Shown here: positions 38,334 to 50,800 of the stretch, in pieces
How positions within the stretch are numbered: the stretch's first letter is position 1
Layout: every line of letters starts with the position of its first letter
Assembly (NCBI GenBank): GCA_037013685.1
Contig: CM072919.1
Location: 25,894,255 to 25,958,254 of the forward strand
Length of the DNA stretch: 64,000 nucleotides
Reading direction: 5' to 3'
DNA from: Acridotheres tristis
Lineage: Eukaryota > Chordata > Aves > Passeriformes > Sturnidae
The notes under the pieces: generated by a model
What the model was told of the DNA's origin: nothing
Database searches by the model: none
What the model saw: the letters and a program-made list of their open reading frames with translations, nothing else
Translations under genes and position numbers: made by a program

Positions 38334-39345
38334 CATAGAATCACAGGATGACAGAATCACATGAATGGTTCAGGTTGGAAGGGACCACAGTGGGTTGTCT
38401 GGTCCAATCTCCCTGCTCAAAAAGAGTTATCTCAGAGCACAAGGCACAGGATTGTGCCCAGACAGTTCTTAAATAGTCTTTCTCCAGTGAGAGAGACTCC
38501 ACAGTTTCTCTGGGCAGTCTGTTCCAGCTCACGGTCACCCATGCACTCAAGAAGTTTTTTCTACTCAGGTGGAACTTCCTGTGCATCAGTTTCCGCCCAT
38601 TGTCTCTTGTCCTGTTGCTCAGCACTGCCAAGAAGAGCCTGGCTCCATCCTCTTGGCACCCTCCCTTGTTCTCTCTCCTTGAGGCTGAACAGGCCCAACT
38701 CCCTCAGCCTTTCCTCAGAAGAGAGATGCTCTGGTCCCTTAATCATCTTTGTAACCCTCCCCTGAACCATTCCAGGATCTCCTTGTCCCTGCAGTGCTGA
38801 GGAGCCCAGAGCTGGACACAGCACTCCAGATGTGCCTCAGCAGGGCTGAGCAGAGGGGCAGGATCAGCTCCCTTGAGTGCTGGCAGTGCTCTTCCTGATG
38901 CACCCCAGGACACCTTTGGCCTCTTGGCCACCAGGGCACACTGCTGGCTCATGGACATCCACCAGGATCCCCAGCTCCTTCTCCACAGAGCTGCTCTCCA
39001 GAGGTCAGCCCCAGCCTGGTGCATACAGTGCTTCCTCCCCAGCTGCAGGACCCTGGATTTTCCCTTGCTGAATGTCAGAAAGCTCCTCTTTACCCATCTC
39101 TCCTGCCTGCTGAGACCCTCTGAAGGGCTTCACAGAACTTGGGTGTTGGCCACTCCTCCCAGCTCAGGGCCATCAGTGAACAGGCTGAGGAGACACCTGC
39201 GCCTTCATTGAAGACATTGATGCTGGGTCCAATATTGGACTTTGACTGATACCTGTAATCACAGGCCTCCAACTCTCCCCTGTGCCACTGATCACCAACC
39301 TCTTACATCTACCATTCAGCCAGTTCTCCAAACATCTCATTTTCA
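38334..39345 (-). mobile_element. CR1 retroposon, 3' kilobase, truncated
   Basis: The left end ATCATAGAATCACAGGATG is the inverted CR1 3' tail, followed by GGTTGGAAGGGACCAC and TCTGGGCAGTCTGTTCCAGC. On the - strand, pieces of the CR1 ORF2 C-terminus are readable in different frames: [34 protein letters not shown], and [15 protein letters not shown]. Frameshifts break the open frame, so it is dead. 5'-truncated like most CR1 copies; the right edge, near the CATTCAGCCAGTTCTCC block, is approximate. Confidence 0.85.
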
Positions 39346-42300
39346 ACATCAGGAGATTTTTTTCACAGTATCTTTGCTAGAAATATTTTACTACTTGTGT
39401 AGGATTATCTGTCTGTACTCTCTTATGGCATGCCAAAAGTACATAGCAGAATCACACATTTTACATTTCAGGTGATGGTATAATCTCTGCACCTGTGATG
39501 AGCTTTGGATAAATTCCAGCTAGGCTGCTTGAATCTGCTCTTTCAGTTTGGCTCCTCTTGCTAGGGTTAGTCTACAAACACATGGCCATCCAAAGTGACT
39601 CAGATAAGACCACTCTGTTAGATGGGCAAGGAATTGGTGGATAGTTTTTTCCTGTGTCAGCTCCACCTAGCTGAGAGATACATCTGAGGGTCAGTAACCA
39701 ATTCCACAAAACAGCCATTTAACTTCCACTTTCATGTCTTACATTCAAAATAACAGAGTAAAATTTTTCCTCTTCTAGCTACCTTGTCTGAAATTAACTG
39801 AAGTTTCTGTGAACACATCTTTCCACTAGCAAAATTACTCTGGAAATACCCATATGTTTGCTAGAGTATTCCTAGATGTGCTTAAAACTAGTTTCAAGTG
39901 CCAAGAGCCAGGCTACCCAATATATGCCTAAACTGTACAAGGAGGAACCAGCTCAGTTTCAGGCTGAAATCCTGTCAGCTGCAAGCTTTGCAGACCACAG
40001 AATGAACGCTCAGGCTAGGAATCCCATTTTTCCGTCCTATGGTCCTGGTGGCAAGCGGATTTCGTTGTGCTGGATGTGAGTGTCAAATCTTTGACCCCAG
40101 ATTTTTCCCAGTGTCTTTTGCCTCTTCAGAAAATGTCACTACAGTAACCTGCTTTGTAGATGGTCTTTTCTCCTTTTCTCCCGTTTCACTAGAAGCAAAG
40201 CATCTGTGCCAGAGATAGACTCCAGAGCCCAGTGATGATAGGGGCTATTCTCTGAAAATGCAGAAAACTAGCTGCTTACCTGTGTGCTATGTTTGGTCAC
40301 CGATTAATCATCAGTTTTGCAATTGCTATCTTGGTGCTTAGCACACTAAATTTTTCAGATTTCTTTTCAATGTTCTTAAAATGCTCACTTGGATATTGAG
40401 AGCTCAGGGTACCTCCTGGAAATGTTCACAGACATCAAGGATGTGTTACAGGTAATATTTATGCTATTTTGTCAGTCTTCTAGGCATTCACAGGTGTGTT
40501 TTTGGAGAGATTATGATGAAGAGTAAAAATAAATTTTAAAAATAGCTTATTTTTACTGTAGGTCTGCCTATAATTTATATGGGATTGTGACATAAAATGT
40601 ATGATTATTTTGCAGGCAGATTATGAAATAAAGAATATTTCAATCCTAGTTTAAAAGGGAATCCTTTCTTGTTCTGCAGTACTTATATAATTTTCATTCA
40701 TGAGTTTCTTATTGCACTGACAGACAAGACAAGTTAAAGTATTGTTGTGCCATCATGTCTTTGGGGCTAGGAACATTTCTTTTATATAAATCCTTCTGCA
40801 GGTACTCTTGACAGATTGTTTTTCTTCATCTGTATATTTTTTGTTGCTGTTGTTGAAGAAGTGTTGGCATTTCATTATGACAAAGGAAATATATATTTAC
40901 CACGAAGAGGAAATAAGATCCATCTGTCACAAATGTCATAGCAGAAGAAACAAGTTTCACAGATATTCAAAATATAATTGAAATCCAAATTAATAACTGC
41001 ATCAAAGATTGAGCTGAACAGGATCCTACATATTAGTATGTTATCTGTGGATGATTCTGCTCTTTTTTTCATCTATTAATAAGTTTTTGCAAGAAATGAG
41101 AAAAATATAATAAAATAACACATAAGTTAAATAAAATATTTCCTCTAACCCTGCATAGGTTCACAAATGGCTTCTCCTTTGCTAGCTATGGAGTGTCAGT
41201 CAATATTACTGATATCTGCAGGCATTTCAGTCTTTTGGACCTGCATTTCTTTTAAATTTAATATTAGCTATGGATTCTCTGAATCTGTTCATTATGCGAA
41301 GGGTAAATTTTTATTCTCAAATCTAAATTCTTCACATGTATATGCTGGCCTCTAGTCTTCCTGGAATAGTGCTTCTAAAGGAAATATATAAGAAAGAATA
41401 ATAAATCTTAGGACCTGGAATTTTTAGGTGATGGTTTAAAAATATCATGGGGATGGAATGTTCAAATTAATTAATTTAATTTTGCTTTCAAATGTTATAA
41501 TGCAAAAACGCATTCTTACAAATGGTAAAACTTCATAATTGCCCATATTTTGCTGTCAGTTAAATAATACAAAACATTTTATTTCTACTTCTGCAAAAGT
41601 TTCAGTGCGTCAAGCCCATATTGACAGCACAACTTTTCTCTTGACATAAAAATATATTCTCCCTCCTCAGTAGGATTCTTGATTTTTTTATTTTTTATTT
41701 TTCGAGCTTTATTTTTTTAGGTTTGTAAAGCTTTTGGGAGACATAATCTTGTCCACCTTCTTTCCTCGAATGCCTCTGCCTTCATCTGATTATTGTGAAT
41801 AATATCTGACCTTGCAATTGTGGATTTTATCTGTGATTGCAATTCATGTGTCACACATATTCACAGGTTTGTACATCAGTACTTTAAAGAAGCAAGATTT
41901 CTTACAGAGAACACAATGACAAAAAAGTAAACAGTTTTTTTTGTTTAATTATGTAATGTCCTATTTATACAGCAAGAGTTTTAGTTTTAAGTATTTAATT
42001 TATTTCTGGATTCTCTAAACTGATGTGCTCTTTTTTCTGTCCCCACATTTCTTTTACATTTTCCTGGCTGAATACCACTGTTATTAGTCTCATCTTCAAA
42101 ATAATTTATTTCGTGAACCATTCAGACAAAGATTAGTTTTAAAGATGTGCATTTTCTTTCAGTATAAAGGAGTTAAAGTTCATTTTTCAGACAAAACCAC
42201 GTTTTTGGAAGTTAAAGCAGTAATGCCATGCAAACAGGCCTGAGGGAGCAAAGCACCTGATTCCAATGAAGAACTTCTGTACAGAGCATATCAATGTTCA

Positions 42301-43540
42301 TAGGAGGTGTCTGTCTGAATGACACAGTTATCTAAGCAATCAAAATTAATTCTAGTGACAGCTGACATTCCTTGAAAATACTCTGTTTAAAAAGCCTTAG
42401 TAGGTGGAACTGAAAATTTTGTACAGGCTATAGAGTGTTCAGAAGTGGTCTCTGTTATTGACAAAGCAGTGCCAGCGTGGACAATTCCGAATGCTCAATT
42501 TAACAGTGAAAAATATCAGACTGCTGGATTTGGTGGTGATGGAAAGTTTTGGACTCTATGACTCAATTATTTTAATACAAAACTGGCTTCTCCCATGTCT
42601 TCTTATGACATGAAGGAACTCCTAATTAGCTGTGAATCTCTTCTTTCCAGATTATTTCCAATGCATTAGTGCCATAAACCCCACTAAAATCTGCATCAAA
42701 CTAACTCACCCCACTTCTCACAGGCAATAGCTTGTTTGATAGGGAAGTTGGCAAAGAAGGAGGCAATGAAACCATTTTGAACTTGACCTGGACAACCTGG
42801 ACAGGCATGTTTGGTGACACAGAGAAGGCATATGTCTCTTTCTTCCTATATGTCTGGTCTGTCAAAGCCTTTTTTTTATAATCTCCTTCTATGTAATAAA
42901 ATGTTGCCAGGTTTGGTTCTTGTAAATATATTCCATAATAAAATGACTAACGGAGGAACTCATATTTGTGTTGCAGATGATTAGTACTTAAATAGGGTTT
43001 TTTGTCAGTACAGTATAAAAAGGGGAAAAAAGGAATAAATAACATGTGCAACAAAAAAAAAATCTCATAAAAAATTATTCATTTGGATAAAAATTTTAAG
43101 AAGTGTTCTTCTGGTGTCCATAAAGCTATATACTTAAACAGTCCAATTTCTAACATTAAAAAAAAACAGTGGAAGTTAGCTATAAAGCCTATATATACTC
43201 AGAGGCAGGGAAAAATTAAACACAAAATGTTGAAGGTTTTAGAAGGGCTTAGTTAGTGGTGGCTAGTACATCATATACAGAAAAGAACACAGTCTAAGTG
43301 GTTCTTGAAGTATCTATTTTGTATCAGTGAAGGCATGGACATTTTTGCCTTAGATATAATTTTTTAAAGATACTGTAGGCCTCTCTGAAGAGGAGTGCAG
43401 TTACACAGTGCAGACTGAAGAAACCTATTTTGAGGAAAACTGCTTTGCTGAGTGTAAGGTTTAGGCTCCTAGGATAATTTCTCACAGAGCTGGACCTCTC
43501 TTTAGGGTTACTGGCATTCCCCTCCCTGCTTTTTATTTTA
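39346..43540. other. Intergenic DNA, nothing recognised
   Basis: No coding exon or RNA gene seen. AT-rich, with local T-rich patches (41670-41720). The short open frames at 39876, 40875 and 41167 have no family resemblance and no splice context that I can support. Confidence 0.5.
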
Positions 43541-43605
43541 AAAGTAGAATAAAATCATTAATGCTGGAAAAGACTTCTAAGATCATCGAGTTCAAATGTT
43601 TTCTT
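43541..43605 (-). mobile_element. CR1 3'-end fragment
   Basis: AGAATAAAATCATTAATGC, then TGGAAAAGACTTCTAAGATC and ATCGAGTTCAAATG, is a degenerate copy of the inverted CR1 3' end (usual form: TGGAAAAGACCTCTAAGATCATC...GTCCAA). Only about 65 bp. Confidence 0.5.
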
Positions 43606-46600
43606 CTGTTTGTTTGCTTATTAAAGTTCATGTTAAATCTTACAAAATTATAATGAGATTTTACAGTGAGATCTTTCAGAATCTCAGGGTGATCCTTTGC
43701 TTTTGTTCCTTTTTGAACTCCTTATACTTCTGTTGCTGCTCCCTTCCTTTTCCCCTCCTTTTCTTGCACTTGTCTTTTCTGCACTTATCTTTTGTGTCTC
43801 AGATGGACTACTCTTTTCACCAAAAAACCTTTTGGCTGCCAAGTTCACATCTTTCAAATTCCTTCCTAAACCTATTTCATCAGGGAATTTTCACTTTTTA
43901 TCCAAGCCAGATGCCTTTCTTGAAAGAGATAACTTTCCAATAAGACTGCAAAATCATGTCCTTGGTCATACTTCCATGAATATTAAAGGTGTGCCTTTAA
44001 TAGTGTTAAGGGGATAGAAGCAGAGTTCACTAGGAAAAGAAATAGTCCCACTCAAATCTGCTGGAGTGTTGCTCTACATTATTTACCTGGACTGCCATTG
44101 CCTTCAAGAACTACAGGAAAAACATAATGGTTTCAAAAATAAAACAAAATTTAATAACTACTTCTGACACTAGCAGTCAGTTTTCATGGGCCTTGAAAGG
44201 ACATGCAACAAGCTCATTTCTTTAGTTAAATTTCATCCCCTGTGAAATACTGACTGCAACTTCCCTAACATTATAAGCAATATTTGCATAGAGATCAACT
44301 AGTTCTCTTCTTGTGTTTCATTCCAGTAAATTTCAATGGTGCTGCTTTTGCACATAATGGGAGTAACATGATAATGATTCAATCCCAGAAAGAAAGGGCC
44401 TCCTTAATCACTTGTGTAATATTTGCAGAGTTTAAGTCCTCATTTATTCCTGTTCAGATCACAAGTCATCATACCCATATACAGATGTAATGCAAAGACA
44501 GAGAAAAGATATTTCACCATCAGATGGAGACTCTAATACTGTGAACATAGTCACAAATACACCTAATTTTGAAAGGATATTTCTTTTATTAACAGTGTGA
44601 TTATTACTGACGGTGTGTACATTTTTGAGGGAAATCCACCTCTGACCTTTGAGACAGTAAACTGGCAGTTGAGGAACAAATGGGACCATATTCTTTTCTT
44701 CTGGCTTGGGCATCATCATATGCTGTGAGCTAATATGCTCATGTAAATGAAACTGGACTATGAAATTTATTGAGCCCTTGTTTTCCTCCTTCAAACATGT
44801 TTCATCTGTTTAAGGGAACGACACACATTGACTTCCTTAAGCTTACCAGATGCCAGAAAGATCTCTTTACATTGGCATCTCTTGAGAACACCTTCATTGT
44901 GCCATCAGATCAATCCAAATCTATCCTTGACTCTGATGAACACTCGGGGTGTTAAACCTCGGGTGAATGACAGTCTTTGCCTCTCTCCCTTTTTCCCTCT
45001 CTCTTCTCCTTTGCCCCTGCCATACATAATATACACATGAAAGCATTTCTCTCACTCAAGGCATTTGAAATATGGCAACTTCAAGTCACTACTAGATGTC
45101 ACATTTTGATCACATTGGAAAAATAAAATTGACAGAACAAGACCATTGCCATCTTTCTTTTACCCATCAAGACCATCAAACAGAAACTAAAATACATATT
45201 TACAATAGTGTTGGAAACACTATTAAAATGTTTTAGACATGCTAAGGAGAAAATATATGTATTCATACAAGGGCCCAGTTGGTCCTTCACCTATATCCCT
45301 GTATTATGTTTTTTTCTCATTCCTTGCATTATATTCCAAAGTAATTTTTTCTTGGGCTTGCAGTCACAGGCACCATGGGTAGGACTGGGTTTGCAGTCCT
45401 GTGCTGCCAAAGGACACTGAGAAGAAGGGAACCAGCTGCCTGCATAGCACACATATTCAGAGGAGAATTGCTTTAGACTAGCCCTAGCCTGCTTCTAAGA
45501 CCTGAATGGTTACAGTGGTTGGACCATAGCAAAAGCCATGTATGAGCCTGCTGGATTGATGTCACCAAAAAGGAACCCCATCTTGGTCCCTTGTATCCTT
45601 CTTCCAGGTAAAGAAGGTAAGTTGGGAAGATCAGAAGTATAATTTCAGATTTACCCTCCTGATCCAAAACAAAACACACATGTAGGCTTAATGTAATTTG
45701 GTTTTTTTATCCTTCTTTGAGACTTCTACTCTTGAGTGCAAAAGCAGAATTTGGACAGAGATTTTTGAAGACCCACACCAACTCTACAAATGGCTTTTCA
45801 TTTCTTTTAAAATAAAAAAATCCATCACTGTATCTATGTTTTCACTAATACTATGTTCATTGTGACTTTTAAAGACTTTCAGATAATTTTGCCATTCTTT
45901 TTCTTATCTGCAGCTTACTTTTAAAGATTTTTTTTTGTTGTTGTTGTTTTGACTTTATTTGGCATTTATTTTTATTTCTGTGCTTTCTTCTGTCTACTGT
46001 CCTCTGCAGGAAAATCTCTGCTAATTATTACACAGTACACTGTTACTTTTGATTCATTCTTCCTTCTTTCCCTTTATTAGTCTTTCACCTGTTTCTTATA
46101 TGGGACTAGAATTAAATTGGTTTGAAAATGATGTCTAATGAAGTTACTTTAGAGGCATGAATATGGGATTTGGAATGGATACCTTTCAAAAATAGGTAAT
46201 GGAAAGGCTGTGGAGAGAAATACCCATGGCACAAATTTTATGTCTAGTTCTTCATGGAAAAAGGCATTCTAAGATGAGACATAGGGTGAAAGTCTCATCT
46301 GTATTTTGTTTTAAATATCTTATTAAAAAGAAAAATTATTAAAAAGTGACCAGTGAATCCGAATGAACAGAACCCTCTTTCCTTTTAATACTGTGCAAAT
46401 TCTACATACTTACTGCTTAAAATTTTTTTGTTGTGCCATGTTCTTATTAATGGGCAGGGCTTGTACTGTGTATGAGGTTGTTTGTAAGGCTGAGCCTGTC
46501 TAACAAGAGTTGACTCGTGGCTCTGGAGTCAGTCCTGAGAAAATATGAGCCTGTCAGCAGCAGGCTGTGTGTACTGACTGTCTCTGCCACTGTCCCAGAG

Positions 46601-46870
46601 CTTTTTGGTGGCTGCTGGTGCTGAGGCCATCAGAGGGTGCTGGCAGCTGAGCTGCTAGAGAGGTGTGAAATGCCAGAGCTGAGCTTATGGTTAGCTTGGG
46701 ACACAGCTGCTTAAAGAGGGCCTTTATGAGAATAAGCAGCTATAAGGAAAAGATGACGGAAAAGAATGAAAAGAGACGATGGATTAGAAGAGGAAGGAAG
46801 AGGGAAGACAACAGGCAAGCAGTATGTGAGCACAGGAAAAATGTAGTAGGTGTAAATCACATAGAGAATT
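43606..46870. other. Intergenic DNA, nothing recognised
   Basis: No gene seen. A 9-bp inverted repeat AATAGTGTT/AACACTATT with GGA spacer lies at 45204-45224. The stretch 46440-46700 is richer in G/C and in CTG-like words than its surroundings but shows no open frame or repeat I can name. Confidence 0.5.
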
Positions 46871-47000
46871 CCCTCCCCTCCCCTCCCCTCCCCTCCCCTC
46901 CCCTCCCCTCCCCTCCCCTCCCCTCCCCTCCCCTCCCCTCCCCTCCCCTCCCCTCCCCTCCCCTCCCCTCCCCTCCCCTCCCTTCCCTTCCCCTCCCTTC
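46871..47000. repeat. (CCCCT)n / (GGGGA)n pentanucleotide repeat
   Basis: About 22 perfect CCCTC units at 46871-46980, then a degenerate CCTTCCCTTCCCCTCCC end. The - strand is a run of G4 blocks separated by single A, which fits G-quadruplex folding. The 134-residue (+) and 90-residue (-) open frames across it are Pro/Ser/Leu and Gly/Glu/Arg repeats made by the microsatellite and are not genes. Confidence 0.97.
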
Positions 47001-47176
47001 CTCTTCTTTCTCTTCACTGTTACTTGTTCATGTGCCTGTTGAGATTTGTTATGCACTTACCACTGCAAAGCCAAGTGCTGGCTCTTTGTAAATTGTCTGC
47101 TGTTCTGTGTTCATGTTTTTCCAGTTATAATACTGGCAAAATATTGGGGTCTTTAGCCATGATATAGCAGATGTAG

Positions 47177-47300
47177 TTTATTTCTGGTGACCTGAACACT
47201 CCACTGGTGTCTCTGTGGTACATATTGCCCAGTGGTAAGCTGGTATAATAGAAAAGACTAATGAAGGGAGAAGTACTAGGTTTTTTACGTGAATTTTAAT
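47177..47300 (-). terminator. ALDH1A1: ALDH1A1 poly(A) signal candidates
   Basis: On the - strand ATTAAA at 47300-47295 and AATAAA at 47182-47177 lie about 505 and 625 nt after the stop codon. A 3' UTR of this size fits the gene in other vertebrates (from memory). Which one is used cannot be told from sequence alone. Confidence 0.5.
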
Positions 47301-47805
47301 ATTTTTTAACATTACACAGATTACATTCATGTAGCATGATGAAAACATTTACTAGTCTAAGAAATATATCTAGAGAAACACAGAAACATCTGCTACCTAC
47401 TCTTAAGTGCTTTTGTTTAGGCCACAAAGAAAATGCAAGGAGAACTTGCCATCTAAAACTTACATAAACACATAAATTCAAACTGTACTTGTAGAATATA
47501 CTGAAAAAGAAAAATTTTCATAACACTACAGACAACTACAAATGCAAACAAGAGTACATCTTTCTGGATATAAATTTTAAAATTATCTGTGAACCAGACA
47601 TTAAAGATTTCTTTTCATAATTAATCACATTAATTTTTTTTTACGCTACTCCTTATATTGTTAATGTAAGACGGTACCTGTTATACAGTCAGAAAACAGA
47701 AAAGTTAATGAATCACAACATTTTTTTTGACAACAAAACACTTAAGAATTCAGATAGCCTTTCCAGATTCATTTAAAGTTGTTAATTTCTGCACCTCAAA
47801 CAGCA

Positions 47806-47878
47806 TTACGAGTTCTTCTGAGGGATTTTGATTGTGACAGTCTTGACTTCTGTGTATTCATGAAGTCCATATTCTCCC
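47806..47878 (-). CDS. ALDH1A1: ALDH1A1 exon 13 with stop
   Basis: Acceptor TCTTTTATCTAG. Completes Met, then [23 protein letters not shown] and TAA (47808-47806). The KIPQKNS end is the form usual for ALDH1A2; human ALDH1A1 has KISQKNS. Confidence 0.95.
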
Positions 47879-50800
47879 CTAGATAAAAGAGAACCAAGAG
47901 CAACATTTATACTAATGCTTTTTACATGAGTTTTTTTCTGGATGAGATTTTCAGCAGTAGTGTGCAATTGGCTGGGCACATAGCAAGTACACTGGACATA
48001 TTCAGAAGACAGCTAGACTGCTGCTGGAAACCTTTTGAAAAGCTACAGCAACTGTCCCTTGAGAAAAATGGAAGAGACACTAGTTTTATTAATGTGAGTG
48101 GTGCTTAATCTAGAGCATTTCTAAACATAGATTTCTGTGCAGCAGATCAAGAACATGTTAGGTCTTCACAAGTATTTTCAGCAGGTTATTTGTGAAGCTC
48201 TTCTGATGTCAAGAGCTTTCTCCAGAGTCAAAGAATAGGAACTTAATTTCAAGTAAAGGGGGGACAAATTTATTCCATGATGAAAACTCACAGACAATGA
48301 AAAAGAGTTGACATGGTACAAGCATGTTTCACCTTTATGTTTTCAGTAGTAAGATGAAGCTTGTTTGTGTTCCTAAATATTTGACATCTGATGTAATCAA
48401 ACTATTTAGACATAACTGATTGCTTTATGGAACAAGGGTTTACTACAGTATAATGTTACACAGTTCTCACTGCTGTCTTATGAGATAGATATATAACCAA
48501 AACAGAAATTGTGCTCAGGACACTTGGGCTGGGTGAAAATGTTTACTGATTCCCTTTATCTTTGGAGAGGAATTTTGTTAGTATATGGCATCTGGGAGTT
48601 AAATTCATAATGGTATTATCAGTCAAAAAATTATAAAGAGAAATTTGTTCTGGGGATCAAGGAAGTCAGTGGGTTAACACAACCACATCCTAATTTTTTC
48701 AGTGCAGGTTTTGCACAATTATTTCCAGTTCTTGTAAAATGCTTGTCACATATTTACAAATTCTCTCATGAAAGACATCTATCTAAGTGATGATTCTTTC
48801 CTTGTCCTTTAGTGGGAATATTTTTATTGGTCTAATAATTGTGACTTTGAACCTGAAAACTTTGTTAGCATGAAAGACTAATTCCTTCAAAATGTACTGT
48901 TATAGAGAGCATTTTTTACAGTCTGTTATTTCCAGCAAATAAATTAAAAAAATATTTCTGAAAACAGCTGTAATTCAGAATTGATTACCTCCCAAATATT
49001 GGCACTCAACAAAGGCAAAGCAGTCCTTGATAAAAATGGCCTAAATTATTGAAGGGTTTCAATTTCCAGTTTTCTAAAGCTTTAAGCATTGGCTTGACTT
49101 GTTTCCTTTGAAGTCAGTGGGAGCTTTGCCATCAGAAGCAGATTGTGTCCAGTAATGAGCAAGTATGAAAATACTAGCCTTTAACTCTGAAGAAACAACA
49201 TAAAAAGAAGCTCTGAAGTGCCTCACCTATACATATATATTTTAATCACTTCCATGGTTAATTAGAGCTGTAATGTATTTATCTTAATAAAAAAAGATGG
49301 CTTACATGTACTGGATTTTAGTCATTGCTTTAAAAATAGTTTTTTCTCATACATATGGCATTTTTAACAATGAATGAATACAAGTAAGACAGGATATGAT
49401 TCAAGTTGAGACTGGATTAAAATTTGGAAGTTTGAAAAAATTTGATTAATTTATATTATTTATGTGCTACTCTTCTGTTCTGGGAAAAAAAACAAAGGTC
49501 CAAAACCTAGAAGATTATTTTCATCACAACTTTTGACCTGGCTGGCATATACTGTAGAAACAGTAGCTTCACAAAATTTTAACTGAAAAATCTTGCTTAA
49601 CCAAGATTTCACAAACTACCCACAGATTTAGCTTCATGATAATGACAATTTCTCTCTATATGGAAAAACTGTAAACCATAAACACAATGGTTACTTTTGC
49701 TTACCAGAATACTGCAACCACAGTAGACTGCAAACTGGTCATATTGAAAAAGTGTGCATCTAAGAAATCTTCTTATTTATTTTGTAGAGGAATTGATGGT
49801 TGTCGTTGCCTCTGACAACATGATGCCTCTAGGCACTCTAGAGACTAATTTGACAAACTCTCAAACAGAGCATTCTAGTTGTGCATATTTAAAGTCGGGG
49901 TTTGGAATTTCATTTTGAATTTTCTGTGAGTCTACAATTTTAAAAGTATTTACTTACATTTCTCTTCCATTTCCTGACATCTTAAAACCTCCAAAGGGAC
50001 ACTGAGCAGACAATGCACTATAGCAATTAACCCTGGAAGAATAAGAAAATTATTATTCACAGTGTGAAACAATTTTTTTCACTTCTGAAAAATCACTGTT
50101 ATTCTGTCACCTTTAAAAAGCCTGTAGTGATAGTCACAAATAATATCTGAGTATATATTTACAAAAATATATGTAGCTTGAAGTTCGGATAAATGAAGCA
50201 TCAAAACCAACTGTAGTTATTATCAGAGTACTAAAACTCAGCAAGGGTCTTCAAGCACAGAGACACTCATATCTTTCTATAATCATTGAAATAAAATTCC
50301 TAATTTGTACATAAACTCTCTCACAAAAGATTATCCACAGATAAGTGTTCAGCAGAGGAGTTTATCTACTCTTTTAATAGGTAAACTCAGGATAGCTTCA
50401 CTTTATATTTAGGAAGTTTTGTTTGATTCTACTCAGTTAAACCTTATTCTGTATTGTGGTTGAGAACAAAGGCACCATAACGAGTAAGAAAGGAATTGAC
50501 CAGGCAAATTTTTAGGCATGAAGAATTTTGGCAGAATGTGCATCCTATTTCCTAACCGAGAAGCTCTTTTTGTCTTACATCCTTGCAAATCGAATATTCT
50601 CTATTTTCATATCTTACATTCTATCCTCCTGCCAGTCTACTGGTTTCAACAAAAGAGATTCTGTTCATAGTTAAGGATTCCTAGACCACCAATCATATAA
50701 GAACAAATCCCGAATATTTCACTTCTATTCTAAACTTTCTTCCATATAAAGAATACCAACTCTGAATTCAAGACTGTTAACTTATTTTTGGAAAGCATGT

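Noticed and set aside
38361..39211. Several 60-134-residue open frames on both strands
   Set aside because: All fall inside the CR1 copy at 38334-39345; the - strand ones are broken ORF2 pieces and the + strand ones are their complement.
45204..45224. 9-bp inverted repeat with 3-nt spacer as a regulatory hairpin
   Set aside because: Arms this short in AT-rich DNA are expected often enough by chance; noted only as sequence.
46687..47091. 134-residue Pro/Ser/Leu repeat frame and its 90-residue Gly/Glu/Arg shadow
   Set aside because: Made by the (CCCCT)n microsatellite, which is open in most frames because its unit holds no stop.
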